64,000 nt of DNA from Candidatus Zixiibacteriota bacterium (GTDB lineage Bacteria > Zixibacteria > MSB-5A5 > GN15 > FEB-12). The notes under the pieces were generated by a model. It was given only the letters and a program-made list of their open reading frames with translations, made no database searches and had not been told where the DNA came from. The position numbers were made by a program, and so were the translations under genes. Numbering within the stretch: the first letter of the stretch is position 1; each line of letters begins with the position of its first letter. The stretch lies in contig JBFMDV010000023.1 in assembly GCA_040753875.1 (NCBI GenBank), positions 124,001 through 188,000 on the forward strand. Reading direction: 5' to 3'. This document shows, one piece after another, positions 45,483 through 55,414 of this stretch.

Positions 45483-47303
45483 ATGAGCAGGTTTCTCATC
45501 GGCACGCTTCTACTCCTCGGTGCATTAACAGCGTCGGGACTGCTGACGGCAAGACATATCTGGGCCCTGGCGGTCGCTGGGTGCGGTTCTGATGGTGGCT
45601 GCGACTGGGCTGTCAGAGGACCGTACAGCAAGGTCCTCGGTGTACCAGTTGCACATCTTGGGTTGGCCTACTTTGCGGCTATCCTGTACTTGTGGTTCGA
45701 TCGACGCCGCATGGATGCCGGCGGTGTAGTTCGGTGGGTGGCACGGGGAGGCGTAGCTGTCTCACTGGCCTTCATCGGGATCATGTTTCTCGCCGGCCGC
45801 TGGTGCCCGTGGTGCCTGGTTGTGCATGCGGCGAATGTGGGGTGGTGGCTCCTGATAGAGATTGGCGAGCGGGGACGTGATTCGGCACGTCCGACATCAC
45901 GCCTGGCGATGGGGCTGGCGGCACTTCTTTTCGCGCTCACCATTGCCACAACTCAGGCTCTGTATTTCAGAGAACAGATGGCATCGCAATCAGCGGCTCA
46001 TCGTGCGGCGCTTGAGTCAATCGCACGGATGAGCCAGCCTCTCTCCCAGACTCCAGTTGATTCGGTAGATCGTCCGGCTGCTGTGGTCACCGACACGACC
46101 ACAAGTCACCAAACAACCAAGACCGCAAATCGATTCGGGGGCAGGTTCTGGCTGGGGAGCACAAATCCGACAGTGAGGTTGGTAATTTTCAATGACTATC
46201 AATGCGAACTCTGTTTTCAAGTGGAGCAACAGATCAAGCAACTTCTCGCCAGTCGAAAGAACCTGGCCCTCTCGGTCAAGCAATGGCCGTTTGACGCCGA
46301 TTGCAATCCGAACATTCTGACAGAGAGTCCACATAAAGGTGCCTGCAAGGCGTCGCGAGCGGCTGAAGCGGCGGGACTGTTGGGGGGCGAGCAGGCATTC
46401 TGGAAAATGCACTTCTGGCTGGTGGAGCATGGCGGGCAGTTTACCGATGCGGCTCTCGATCAGCAGGTGAAGTGGCTCGGCCTCGACCCGGCGCGGTTCC
46501 GCGAATCCATGCGCGGCAGGGTTGTCGACAGTCTCTTGCAGGGTGACATTTCCGAAGGGATGGCGTATGGCCTGAAATGGACGCCGATGGTGTTCGTCAA
46601 CGGCTATGAAGTACAAGGTTGGAATTCCGCGGGTGCACTGCCGGCGGCAATCGACCGCGCGACACAACTGGCGCTGCAAAGCCCACGCTCCAAAGATCGA
46701 CCAGTGCCGGCTGCCGAGATGCAGCTGCGAGCCTGGCAAGGCCAGCGCGTTCAATCCATCCCTGTCACCAGCGATGACCACACGCGGGGTCCGGCTTCAG
46801 CCCCAGCAACGGTAATTGTCTTTGGAGATCTCACCTGTAATTTCCATGCAACCGCCCGGCAGATACTGGCGCAGGCAATCGGTGACTCGTCGCAGGTCCG
46901 GATCGTATTCAAGGACTTCCCGCTCGACGGCCGCTGCAATGATCTGGTGACCCGCGAAATCAACCCGAACGGCTGTCTCGCATCGAAGCTCGCTCACGCC
47001 ACAGGGCTGGTGGCGGGCGAAGACGCATACTGGCGTGCCTATCAATGGATTGTGGACAATCGCGCAACCATTACTTCAGCATCGGTAACCCAACTCGCCA
47101 CTTTCCTCGGCGTTGCTCAGCTCGATCTGGAGACGGCACTTTCTGACCCGAGAATCGAGGCCCGCATCGCCCGGAATGTCGAGTTGGCCAAGAAGCTGGG
47201 TGTCGACAGCTCCCCCACCATCTTTGTCAACGGTCGCAAAGCAGCCGGCTGGCAGACACCCGGCCTGCTTGACAAAGTCCTGTCGGCTGCAATCAACCGC
47301 TAA
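45483..47303 (+). CDS. VKOR-DsbA-DsbA fusion, disulfide-forming enzyme
   Basis: 606 residues from ATG 45483. The first 150 residues are a vitamin K epoxide reductase-type membrane domain: outer Cys pair in CGSDGGCDW, GVPVAHLGLAYF, and quinone-side CPWC at 108-111. After a further membrane segment and a Gln/Thr-rich linker come two thioredoxin/DsbA domains. The first has CELC at 241-244 and TPMVFVNGY at the cis-Pro loop. The second has C452-N-F-H455, where the second Cys is His, with SSPTIFVNGR. Both carry an extra Cys pair (DADC...GAC, DGRC...NGC). It should reoxidise its own periplasmic domain and fold exported Cys-rich proteins such as the next gene product. Confidence 0.85.
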   Translation: MSRFLIGTLLLLGALTASGLLTARHIWALAVAGCGSDGGCDWAVRGPYSKVLGVPVAHLGLAYFAAILYLWFDRRRMDAGGVVRWVARGGVAVSLAFIGIMFLAGRWCPWCLVVHAANVGWWLLIEIGERGRDSARPTSRLAMGLAALLFALTIATTQALYFREQMASQSAAHRAALESIARMSQPLSQTPVDSVDRPAAVVTDTTTSHQTTKTANRFGGRFWLGSTNPTVRLVIFNDYQCELCFQVEQQIKQLLASRKNLALSVKQWPFDADCNPNILTESPHKGACKASRAAEAAGLLGGEQAFWKMHFWLVEHGGQFTDAALDQQVKWLGLDPARFRESMRGRVVDSLLQGDISEGMAYGLKWTPMVFVNGYEVQGWNSAGALPAAIDRATQLALQSPRSKDRPVPAAEMQLRAWQGQRVQSIPVTSDDHTRGPASAPATVIVFGDLTCNFHATARQILAQAIGDSSQVRIVFKDFPLDGRCNDLVTREINPNGCLASKLAHATGLVAGEDAYWRAYQWIVDNRATITSASVTQLATFLGVAQLDLETALSDPRIEARIARNVELAKKLGVDSSPTIFVNGRKAAGWQTPGLLDKVLSAAINR

Positions 47304-47347
47304 TTCGAGACATTTCGATTTTGTCAGGGTCCTGTTAGTTTTTATAC

Positions 47348-47375
47348 TTGACAAACACGGTCCATTATCTATACA
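47348..47375 (+). promoter_or_regulatory. Candidate promoter of the Cys-rich dockerin gene
   Basis: Perfect TTGACA at 47348-47353, 16-base spacer, TATACA at 47370-47375; leader of about 145 bases. Confidence 0.5.
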
Positions 47376-47526
47376 TTAGCCCGTAAATACTCACACCCGA
47401 CCTCATTACTTGAGTCATTTCGCCGGGTTGTGCTCCTGAATTCGAGAAGTCCGAACGCAAAAACATTTACCAAACGTACGCCGAGAACCTAAAACACTAA
47501 CTACTCGCTGAGCTCAAGGAGGGTTC

Positions 47527-49755
47527 ATGCAAAAGTTTAAGTTGCTGTGGAGCGTTCTATGGCTCGCTCTACTCGTGCTCTTTTGTCCGGTTCCGGGCCG
47601 GGCAATAACGCACAACGTCAGCATTGTCGATTTTAGCTACACTCCGCCGTTAACCCAGGTGAATTGGGGAGACACGGTCAAATGGACCAACATGGGGGCG
47701 TTCGCACACACCGTCACCAGCGATCCCTCCTCCGCAAAAAGCTTCAGCTCCGGCACGTTATTGCCAGGGCAATCATTCTTCGACGTCTTCGTATCGGTCG
47801 ATGGGATGGGGCCATTCCCGTATCATTGTGACTTTCACATTGACATGAAAGACACCATTATCGTCCGGCCCGGACAGCCGCCCACCGGGGCGTGCTGCCA
47901 GCAAGGGGCCGCCGGTCCTTTCTGTTCGCAATTGACGGCCTCCGAGTGCCAGGCTGCAGGCGGCACCTATTTTGGTGACAATGTGCCCTGTTCCCAAGTG
48001 AACTGCACGCCGCCGCAGGGAGCCTGTTGCCGTCCCGGCGCACTCTGTTTCATTACCACTGCTTCCCAGTGTCAGGCCGCTGGCGGCACGTATCAAGGGG
48101 ATGGAACCACCTGTACCCCTGACCCATGCAACCAGCCAGTAGACGGTGCCTGCTGCATTCCGGGTGCCGGTTGCCAGATAATGCCGCAGACGCAGTGTAT
48201 TGCCAGCGGTGGTAGCTGGTACGGACCTGGCACAACGTGCACACCAGACCCTTGTTCGCCTCCAATCGGTGCGTGCTGCCTGCCCGATGGCACCTGTGCG
48301 CAGATGAGCGAACTTGACTGTATTTACAAGAATGGTGCCTGGCAAGGGCCAGGTACTAACTGCGCGACGATCGTCTGCCACCCACCGGTTCGGGGCGCGT
48401 GCTGTCTGCCCACCGGCGGATGTGTCATGTTGACACAGGCCGACTGTCTGCAGCAGGGAGGCCAGTACAAAGGGGACGGCGTGCTGTGCAGTCCGCTAAT
48501 CTGCTTCGATTCGACGGGCGCATGCTGTCTGCCAACGGGTGCCTGTGTGCAGACCACCGCAGATAAGTGTAAAGATGCCAATGGCATCTATTTCGGTAAC
48601 GGCGTGCCTTGCAGCCCGACACTCTGTCCGGGTGGTGGCAATGAGGTCGGCGCCTGCTGTCTACCGGATGGCACCTGCGTACCGAACCTGCTGCCGTCCG
48701 AATGTAAGTATATGCATGGTCTGTTCCTTGGTGTCGGGACAACGTGTGCCGGCGTCGTCTGTCAGCCGCCTCAGGAAGGGGCGTGTTGTCTGCCGAACGG
48801 CACGTGCATCCAGACTTTCAAGGACAGCTGCCGGGTGTACCATGGGACATTCTATGGCCCCGGCTCGCCGTGCACGCCGACCCTCTGTCCGCCTCCTCAG
48901 AGTGGGGCATGTTGCTTGCCTGACGGTACCTGTATCAACACCACGCCCAAGGGGTGCAAGCTTCGTCACGGGCACTGGCTCGGGTTTGGCACCAACTGTG
49001 CGACGGTCGATTGTCCGCCGCAGCCGGATCGGGGCGCCTGCTGCCTGCCGAGCGGTGCGTGCGTGATTATCACATCGGCTCAGTGCAAGGCTCAAGGGGG
49101 CGCATATCAAGGCAATGGAACATCCTGTTCGCCGAATCCGTGCGGCAAGCCTAAAGGCGCTTGCTGTCTGCCCAGCGGTGCGTGTGCGATCATGACGGCC
49201 CTTGAATGCGAACGTCTACATGGCAAGTACAAGGGGAACGGCACACCGTGTCTGCCCAATACCTGTTTGCCGCATGATCAGGTAGGGGCCTGCTGTCTTC
49301 CGAACGGAGCCGGTTGCATAGTTCTACCACCTTCCGCCTGCGCCAGCCTTGGCGGAGCGTTCATGGGGGTAGGTTCGATATGTACAGCGACCACCTGTCC
49401 GAATATCGATCCGACCGGCGCCTGCGATCTGCCTGACGGGAGGTGCATCCAGACCACACGTGTGGTTTGCGATGCCGCCTCGGGCATGTACGAAGGGGAC
49501 GGTACACTTTGTCCGGGAACGCTGACCGGCACACCGTGTTGCATCGGACTCACCGGTAATGTGGACGGCGACGAGGACGATATGACGGATATCTCCGACC
49601 TGTCTACGATGGTCGACTTCCTGTTCTTCGGAGGCACCGTATCCGGATGCTTCGAGGAGAACGACGTCGACAACTCCGATTCGGTCGACATCTCCGATCT
49701 GTCGGTACTGGTGGACTTCCTGTTCTTCGGCGGGACATTGCCGACCTGTCCGTAG
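47527..49755 (+). CDS. Secreted cupredoxin, Cys-rich repeat and dockerin protein
   Basis: 742 residues; ATG follows AAGGAGG. Signal peptide (WLALLVLFCPVPGRA). Residues 27-115 are a plastocyanin-like domain with a complete type 1 copper site: His61 (AHTV), Cys101, His104 and Met107 (HCDFHIDM). From residue 120 come 13 modules of 40-45 residues opening GACCLP(D/N/S/T)G(T/A)C with six Cys each; the last has GACD instead of GACC. The end is LTGNVDGD plus a dockerin pair ([28 protein letters not shown]) finishing LPTCP like the gene at 42230. More than 70 Cys would require the oxidase encoded just upstream. Role unknown: copper redox or a rigid surface stalk are possible. Confidence 0.83.
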   Translation: MQKFKLLWSVLWLALLVLFCPVPGRAITHNVSIVDFSYTPPLTQVNWGDTVKWTNMGAFAHTVTSDPSSAKSFSSGTLLPGQSFFDVFVSVDGMGPFPYHCDFHIDMKDTIIVRPGQPPTGACCQQGAAGPFCSQLTASECQAAGGTYFGDNVPCSQVNCTPPQGACCRPGALCFITTASQCQAAGGTYQGDGTTCTPDPCNQPVDGACCIPGAGCQIMPQTQCIASGGSWYGPGTTCTPDPCSPPIGACCLPDGTCAQMSELDCIYKNGAWQGPGTNCATIVCHPPVRGACCLPTGGCVMLTQADCLQQGGQYKGDGVLCSPLICFDSTGACCLPTGACVQTTADKCKDANGIYFGNGVPCSPTLCPGGGNEVGACCLPDGTCVPNLLPSECKYMHGLFLGVGTTCAGVVCQPPQEGACCLPNGTCIQTFKDSCRVYHGTFYGPGSPCTPTLCPPPQSGACCLPDGTCINTTPKGCKLRHGHWLGFGTNCATVDCPPQPDRGACCLPSGACVIITSAQCKAQGGAYQGNGTSCSPNPCGKPKGACCLPSGACAIMTALECERLHGKYKGNGTPCLPNTCLPHDQVGACCLPNGAGCIVLPPSACASLGGAFMGVGSICTATTCPNIDPTGACDLPDGRCIQTTRVVCDAASGMYEGDGTLCPGTLTGTPCCIGLTGNVDGDEDDMTDISDLSTMVDFLFFGGTVSGCFEENDVDNSDSVDISDLSVLVDFLFFGGTLPTCP
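47887..49545 (+). repeat. Thirteen tandem six-cysteine modules (coding)
   Basis: Units of about 125-135 bases, each beginning with codons for GACC and ending with a C-x4/5-C pair. Middle units (GACCLPDGTC, GACCLPSGAC, GACCLPNGTC) are most alike; the first three and the last are divergent. Confidence 0.85.
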
Positions 49756-49778
49756 GAACATTGTCTACCGAGACTCCT

Positions 49779-49814
49779 GGGGAGCTGGTCCGGACGGACC
49801 GGCTCCCCTTTTTT
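49779..49814 (+). terminator. Rho-independent terminator after the Cys-rich gene
   Basis: GGGGAGC..GGTCCG pairs with CGGACC..GCTCCCC, followed by TTTTTT. Confidence 0.9.
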
Positions 49815-49916
49815 AAATCGCGAACGGCTGCCTCACCGGCTGGAAGGCATCAAAACTTATCCATGTCAGACTCGTATCAGAGCGATATGGATTATGTCTC
49901 ATCATTCAGAAGACAC

Positions 49917-49945
49917 TTGTGTCAATCATCGACAGTTTGTAGGTT
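49917..49945 (+). promoter_or_regulatory. Possible promoter of the M13 peptidase gene
   Basis: TTGTGT at 49917-49922, 17-base spacer, TAGGTT at 49940-49945. Only a moderate match. Confidence 0.3.
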
Positions 49946-49975
49946 TGGCCTTCCTAAATTGAGGAGATGTATAGA

Positions 49976-52009
49976 ATGAAGCAGTTCTGTTTTCGCACGG
50001 TTGGCGCAACACTGATAGTGTTCGTACTCACCTTCGGTGTTACCGTTGCCCAAACCAATGAACACGGTTTGGACCGCGCCAACTTCGACACCACCATCAG
50101 TCCCTGCACTGACTTCTACCAGTTTGCGAACGGCAGCTGGCTGAAGAACAACCCGATTCCGGCCCAGTACGGCACATGGGGAGCGGGTCACGAGGTATAC
50201 GAGAGAAATATCGCACTACTACGGAGTATCCTTGAAGAGGCTGCCACAACGGCAGGGGCTTCAAAAGGGAGCATCACCCAGAAACTGGGTGATTTTTATT
50301 CGACTGCAATGGACAGTGCTCGCATCGAAGCGGATGCTGCCAAGCCGCTGCAGGCAGAGTTCGCTGCATTGGATGCCCTCAAGACCGGTCAGGATATCCA
50401 GAAACTAGTGGCCGGTTATCATGCCGGAGGGCAGACATTCTTGTTCGGTATCGGTTCTGATCAGGACATGAAGAACAGCACCGAGGTCATTGCCTATGCG
50501 ACGCAAGGCGGCCTTGGGCTGCCAGACCGCGATTACTACACCCGCGATGACGATGAGTCCAAACAACTGCGCGAAAAATACGTGGCCCATGTCTCTAAGA
50601 TGCTCCAGTTGCTGGGTGACAGTCCCGCCGATGCGGCGGCCCACGCCGAACGCATAATGGTGCTGGAGACCCGTCTGGCCAAGGCGTCATTGACAAATGT
50701 GGAGCAGCGTGACCCGAACAGCTGGTACAACATGGTATCGGTGGTTGATGCCGACAAAGCCACGCCGCATTTTGCCTGGTCATACTATTTCTCGACTATA
50801 GGCCTCCCGGAGGTGCAGAAGTTCTCGTTCGCTCATCCCAAATTCTTTGCGGCAATGGATTCTCTGATTACGGAATTGCCGATCGATGACTGGAAGCAGT
50901 ATTTCCGTTGGCATCTGGTGCACGACGCGGCGCCGCAACTGAGTTCCGATTTCGTGAACGAGAATTTTGCGTTCTACGGAACAGCACTGGCTGGTACCAA
51001 AGAACTGCGCCCTCGGTGGAAGCGTGTGCTGACGGCCGCCGACAACACGCTGGGCGAGGCACTCGGCCAGGCCTACGTCGCCAAGGCGTTCCCACCCAAG
51101 TCGAAAGCACGGGCGATTGAAATGGTGAATAATCTGCGCGAGGCGCTCAAGGCGCGCATCCAGGCGCTCGATTGGATGAGCGACTCGACCAAGGCCCTGG
51201 CCCAGAAGAAGCTCGCGGCCTTCACGGCGAAAATCGGTTATCCCGAGAAATGGCGTGACTACTCCGGCCTCGAGATCGACAAGTCATCGTACTATGCCAA
51301 CATGCGCCGGGGTGAGGCATTCGAGCTGCACCGGCAGATCGCTAAGATCGGCAAACCGGTCGACCGCACCGAGTGGGGCATGACACCACAGACGGTCAAT
51401 GCATACTACAATCCACTCATGAATGAGATAGTCTTCCCTGCCGGCATTCTGCAACCGCCGATGTTTGACGGTGAAGTTGACGATGCCGTCAATTACGGCG
51501 CCATGGGTTCGGTGATAGGACACGAGATGACACATGGTTTCGACGACCAGGGAAGCCAGTTCGACGCCGAAGGAAATCTGAAGAACTGGTGGACGGAAAA
51601 AGACCTCGCCGAGTTCAAGAATCGGACACAGCGGCTGGTGGCGCAATACGGGGCATACGTGGCGATCGATAGCCTGCATGTGAACGGCGAGTTGACGTTG
51701 GGTGAGAATATTGCGGACCTCGGCGGCGTGCTGATAGCATACGACGCACTCAAGATGGCGCTCAAGGGGAAGCCAGTCGAAAAGATCGACGGTTTCACGC
51801 CGCAGCAACGGTTCTTCCTGTCATTCGCACAGAGCTGGCGTGAGAATTATCGCCCGGAATCGCTCAAGCTGCAGGTGAACACCGACCCGCATTCACCGAC
51901 CAACTTCCGCACCGATGGTCCCTTGTACAATGTCCCGGCATTCAAAGAGGCTTTCGATTGCGAGGCCGGATCCAAAATGGTTAACGCGGACCTTGTGAAT
52001 ATCTGGTAA
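49976..52009 (+). CDS. M13 family metallopeptidase (neprilysin-like)
   Basis: 677 residues from ATG 49976, placed 9 bases after GAGGAG; ATG 49967 overlaps that site and is less likely. Signal peptide VGATLIVFVLTFGVTVAQ. The zinc site is HEMTH at 516-520 with third ligand Glu577 in ENIADLGG. Family motifs NAYYNP and FPAGILQPP come before it, and the protein begins DFYQFANGSWLKNNPIPA as in PepO. It cleaves oligopeptides in the periplasm or outside. Monocistronic, ending at a hairpin. Confidence 0.94.
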   Translation: MKQFCFRTVGATLIVFVLTFGVTVAQTNEHGLDRANFDTTISPCTDFYQFANGSWLKNNPIPAQYGTWGAGHEVYERNIALLRSILEEAATTAGASKGSITQKLGDFYSTAMDSARIEADAAKPLQAEFAALDALKTGQDIQKLVAGYHAGGQTFLFGIGSDQDMKNSTEVIAYATQGGLGLPDRDYYTRDDDESKQLREKYVAHVSKMLQLLGDSPADAAAHAERIMVLETRLAKASLTNVEQRDPNSWYNMVSVVDADKATPHFAWSYYFSTIGLPEVQKFSFAHPKFFAAMDSLITELPIDDWKQYFRWHLVHDAAPQLSSDFVNENFAFYGTALAGTKELRPRWKRVLTAADNTLGEALGQAYVAKAFPPKSKARAIEMVNNLREALKARIQALDWMSDSTKALAQKKLAAFTAKIGYPEKWRDYSGLEIDKSSYYANMRRGEAFELHRQIAKIGKPVDRTEWGMTPQTVNAYYNPLMNEIVFPAGILQPPMFDGEVDDAVNYGAMGSVIGHEMTHGFDDQGSQFDAEGNLKNWWTEKDLAEFKNRTQRLVAQYGAYVAIDSLHVNGELTLGENIADLGGVLIAYDALKMALKGKPVEKIDGFTPQQRFFLSFAQSWRENYRPESLKLQVNTDPHSPTNFRTDGPLYNVPAFKEAFDCEAGSKMVNADLVNIW

Positions 52010-52059
52010 GGCTGCGGCGTTTGGCGCCTCCGCGCACACGCAAATAACTTCGAATACAA

Positions 52060-52094
52060 GAGGGCGGTCGCCAGTTGCGACCGCCCTCTTCTTC
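52060..52094. terminator. Terminator between M13 and tricorn genes
   Basis: GAGGGCGGTCGC (52060-52071) pairs with GCGACCGCCCTC (52077-52088), loop 5, followed by TTCTTCT. It can serve both convergent genes. Confidence 0.85.
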
Positions 52095-52129
52095 TGGTCT
52101 TCCGGACGGTGGGACTGATTCTGTATCAG

Positions 52130-55100
52130 TCACCGTGGGGTCGGCGGTCCGGGAGGAGGAGGCAGCGTTTTCGGCTCGGACTTCAGTTTCTCCGCGACAT
52201 ATTGAATGGCCCGGTCCAGTTGGTCGTCGGAGCCCCGGGCCTCACGGTCCGGCAGATTATCGACCTCCATGTCCGGTGATACGCCTACGTTCTCCATCAC
52301 CCACTGGCTCTTCATATTGTAGGTAGAGAATTCGGGAACGGTGTAGTATCCGCCGTCGATGAGTTCATCCATGCCTCTGATGCCGACAACTCCGCCCCAG
52401 GTCCGCTTCCCCATGAGCGGGCCAAGTTTGTATTCACGGAAGCAGTACGGGAAGATATCTCCATCGGAGGTCGAGAACTGATTCATGAGCGTGATCATGT
52501 GGGCATAGGGTGCGTCGCCCGGATCAGGACCGGCAGCAAAATTGCGCGAGTACCCCATACCAACCACTTCGCGCCGGAGCCGTTCGAGCACGAGTCCCGA
52601 CACGAACCCGCCACCGTTGTATCTCACATCGATGATGAGGCCGGGCTTGCGCAACTGGCCGAAATACATCTTGGCAAATCGGACCAATCCGTAGCTTCCC
52701 ATGTCGGGGATATGCAGATAACCGATCTGGCCATGCGAGACGGAATCGACGTATTTTCGATTCTTCTCAACCCAGTTGAAATACCGAAGGTTTTCCTCCG
52801 AAGCGATCGGCTTGACAGTAACCTCGCGAGCTCCTTTCAAACCGGGTGAGCTGTTCAATGTCAGCGTCATCTGCTTGCCGACGGTGTGTTCGGTGAGCGA
52901 GTATGGATCGATGTCTGCCGTCAATTCCTGGCCGTTGATGGCAAGAAGATAATCCCCCTCTTTCACCTCTATACCCGGGTCTCGGAGCGGAGAGCGAAGT
53001 TCAGGGTCCCAGTTCTCTCCTTCGAGAATATGCGCGAGGCGAAGCCGTTTGCTCGCCGGATCGACCGCAAAGTCGACTCCCAGTAATCCAATGTCGCTAG
53101 ACGGTACTTTCGGTTTCTCGCCGCCACCGACATAAGTGTGCGAACAACAGAGTTCGCCGACCATCTCCCCCAGCACGTACGTGAAGTCGTACCGGTTGAT
53201 GACATACGGTATAAGCGGTGCATACTTGTCGTGCATTTTCTGCCAGTCAACGCCGTGCATGTGCTCATCGTAGAAATAATCCCGATACCGGCGCCATACC
53301 TGGTTGAACATCTGGGAGAACTCACTCTCATGGTCGACCTTCATCTCCATCCGGCTCAGGTCGAGTTTCTTGTCCTCAAGGTCAGCTTTCTCACCTTCAG
53401 CGGACACGACATAGAAGTTGTTGTCTTTCTTGATCAGGAGGTTCTTCTGATCGGCCGACAAGGCGTAACTCTCGATGCCACTCAGGAAGGCGAAATTCTT
53501 CTTTTTGGCAATGTCATATTTGTTGAGTATTCGATCTGGCTGACCAATATTGCCCACCATCCCCCGCACCGGATTTCCCAAGTAGAAAATACCGCCGGGC
53601 ACAGCCATGAGACCGTTGTAATTACCTGCGGGCAGATCGATCGCAACCTGTCGCTCATATATTCCGTCAAAATCGACCTTAACTTTGACAGGTCCGGTCT
53701 TGGGTTTATCTTCTCCCTCCTTCCCGGTTTTCCCCTTGTCCGACATCTTCTTAGCTGTGTCCACCTTAACCTCTACTTCATCACTTTTGGGGCGGAACGG
53801 ACTCAGACTGTCGGCATTCAGCACAATAAGATACAGATCGTCAATAGATGTGTTGATGTATTCGAACTCATACGCGCCCAGGACCGGATTAAAATTCCGC
53901 TCGGATATGAAATACAGGTACTGGCCGTTGGGGTCAAACGCAGGGCCGTAATCGTTGGTCCAGCTGGGTGTCAATTGGTGGAGTGTGTTGTTGTCGAAAG
54001 CAAACGTGAAGATGGTCCGGATACCGTTGTCCAATACTTTGGAGTATGCCAGGAACCGGCTGTCCGGAGACCAGGCCATGTCTCTGATCTCATTTCGCGT
54101 GGCTTTATCGATCTGTACGGTCTGCTTCGTGGCTACCGCGACGACGTACAAGCGAAGGCTCTTGTCGGAAAACGCGAGTTTCTTCGAATCGGGGGACCAT
54201 ACCGCACCATATCGATGGCTGTCGCCACCGGTGATGAGCTGCACCGATTCCTTGCCGTCTTGAGACGTGATGTAGAACTCATCCTCGCCGGATTTGTCGG
54301 ATATGTACGCCACCCACTTGCCGTCGGGCGACCAGACCGGATTCATGTCATTTGCAGACGAACTCAGTGTCAGATTCCTGGTGTTTCCTTCCTTGGCCGG
54401 GACAGTGAATATGTCGCCTCGCGCCGCAAAAACCGCCCGCTTACCGTCGGGCGAAATGTCGAAGTCAGTAACGCACTCCGAGACATTCTGGAACTCTGTA
54501 CGCACCGTGTTGCGATCCGTAATTAGGGATATCTCGATTTTATGTATCTCTTCCGAGGGGAGGTCCATAACGTACAGAAAACCGCCGCTCTCGAAAACAA
54601 TGCCATTATCCCCCAGGGATGGCCAGCGGACATCGTAATCGGTATAGTTGGTGACCTGTCGAGTTTGGCCGGAGTTCATTTCGTAGCAGTACAGGTTGAG
54701 ACGCCCGGTGCGATCGGAATTGAAATATATACGCTCGCCAAACCACATCGGCATGTTGTCAGTCCCCTCCCAATCGGTTATCTTTTGATTGGCGTAGGTG
54801 GTGAGGTCAAAAATCCAGACATCCTGCGCCATTCCCCCTTTGTAGCGTTTCCAGGTGCGAAAGTCGCGATAGACAGGACAGTAGGCCACTTTCTTTCCGT
54901 CCGGCGACAGGCTGGTGAAACCGGCTGTGGCCATTGGCAACGGTTCCGACATCCCACTAGCCACGCTCACCAGATAGGCACGGCCATCCCACCAATTCAT
55001 GGACTCTTTGCGCGACCGATATAGCACCTTATCCCCCGCCTTCGACCAACCCATAACCACGTTTTCCGGGCCGAAGCGCTCGGACGTATTCTGAAGTCCC

Positions 55101-55414
55101 GGATGATAGGTGAGTCGCTTCGGCTCGCCGCCGGCGACCGGTATGACGTAGACGGAGAAATCGCCATCGTATTGGCCGGTGAAGGCGATGTGCTTGCCGT
55201 CTGGTGAAAATCGTGGGAACATCTCGAGTCCTTCGTGGCTGGTTAACCGTGTGGCCTGTCCACCGGTGCGAGCCGCGACATAGATATCGCCTCCATACGA
55301 AAACGCTACTTGATTCCCGTTTACGGTCGGGAAGCGAAGCAGCCGCGCTTCCTCGGCGTTGAGCGTCAACGCCAGAAGCACCAACACTGACAGTAGCGCT
55401 GCTATGTTCCTCAT
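52130..55414 (-). CDS. Tricorn protease homologue (S41 family)
   Basis: 1094 residues with a signal peptide (AALLSVLVLLALTLNA). Residues 25-560 form WD40-like/TolB-type propellers (FPRFSPDGKHIAFTGQYDG, MNPVWSPDGKWVAYISDKSG). A charged linker (KTGKEGEDKPKTG) follows, then a tricorn core domain, a PDZ-like region (GDYLLAINGQEL, about 855) and the S41 catalytic domain (IGYLHIPDMGSYG, IIDVRYNGGG, then FSTSDGD at 980-986 with the catalytic Ser, then GKRTWGGVVG). A Pro-rich tail ends it. It degrades peptides to short products in the periplasm. ATG follows GAGG by 5 bases. Confidence 0.93.
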   Translation of the reverse strand: MRNIAALLSVLVLLALTLNAEEARLLRFPTVNGNQVAFSYGGDIYVAARTGGQATRLTSHEGLEMFPRFSPDGKHIAFTGQYDGDFSVYVIPVAGGEPKRLTYHPGLQNTSERFGPENVVMGWSKAGDKVLYRSRKESMNWWDGRAYLVSVASGMSEPLPMATAGFTSLSPDGKKVAYCPVYRDFRTWKRYKGGMAQDVWIFDLTTYANQKITDWEGTDNMPMWFGERIYFNSDRTGRLNLYCYEMNSGQTRQVTNYTDYDVRWPSLGDNGIVFESGGFLYVMDLPSEEIHKIEISLITDRNTVRTEFQNVSECVTDFDISPDGKRAVFAARGDIFTVPAKEGNTRNLTLSSSANDMNPVWSPDGKWVAYISDKSGEDEFYITSQDGKESVQLITGGDSHRYGAVWSPDSKKLAFSDKSLRLYVVAVATKQTVQIDKATRNEIRDMAWSPDSRFLAYSKVLDNGIRTIFTFAFDNNTLHQLTPSWTNDYGPAFDPNGQYLYFISERNFNPVLGAYEFEYINTSIDDLYLIVLNADSLSPFRPKSDEVEVKVDTAKKMSDKGKTGKEGEDKPKTGPVKVKVDFDGIYERQVAIDLPAGNYNGLMAVPGGIFYLGNPVRGMVGNIGQPDRILNKYDIAKKKNFAFLSGIESYALSADQKNLLIKKDNNFYVVSAEGEKADLEDKKLDLSRMEMKVDHESEFSQMFNQVWRRYRDYFYDEHMHGVDWQKMHDKYAPLIPYVINRYDFTYVLGEMVGELCCSHTYVGGGEKPKVPSSDIGLLGVDFAVDPASKRLRLAHILEGENWDPELRSPLRDPGIEVKEGDYLLAINGQELTADIDPYSLTEHTVGKQMTLTLNSSPGLKGAREVTVKPIASEENLRYFNWVEKNRKYVDSVSHGQIGYLHIPDMGSYGLVRFAKMYFGQLRKPGLIIDVRYNGGGFVSGLVLERLRREVVGMGYSRNFAAGPDPGDAPYAHMITLMNQFSTSDGDIFPYCFREYKLGPLMGKRTWGGVVGIRGMDELIDGGYYTVPEFSTYNMKSQWVMENVGVSPDMEVDNLPDREARGSDDQLDRAIQYVAEKLKSEPKTLPPPPGPPTPR

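Noticed and set aside
47887-49545. Periodic repeats that could look like a CRISPR array
   Set aside because: Units are 125-135 bases, vary in sequence and stay in one reading frame as cysteine modules; there are no cas genes.
53138-54526. A 462-residue plus-strand frame
   Set aside because: It lies wholly antisense to the tricorn gene, whose domains are clear; the frame has no ribosome site or family features. The same holds for 21483-22349 over the Rhs gene and other long antisense frames.
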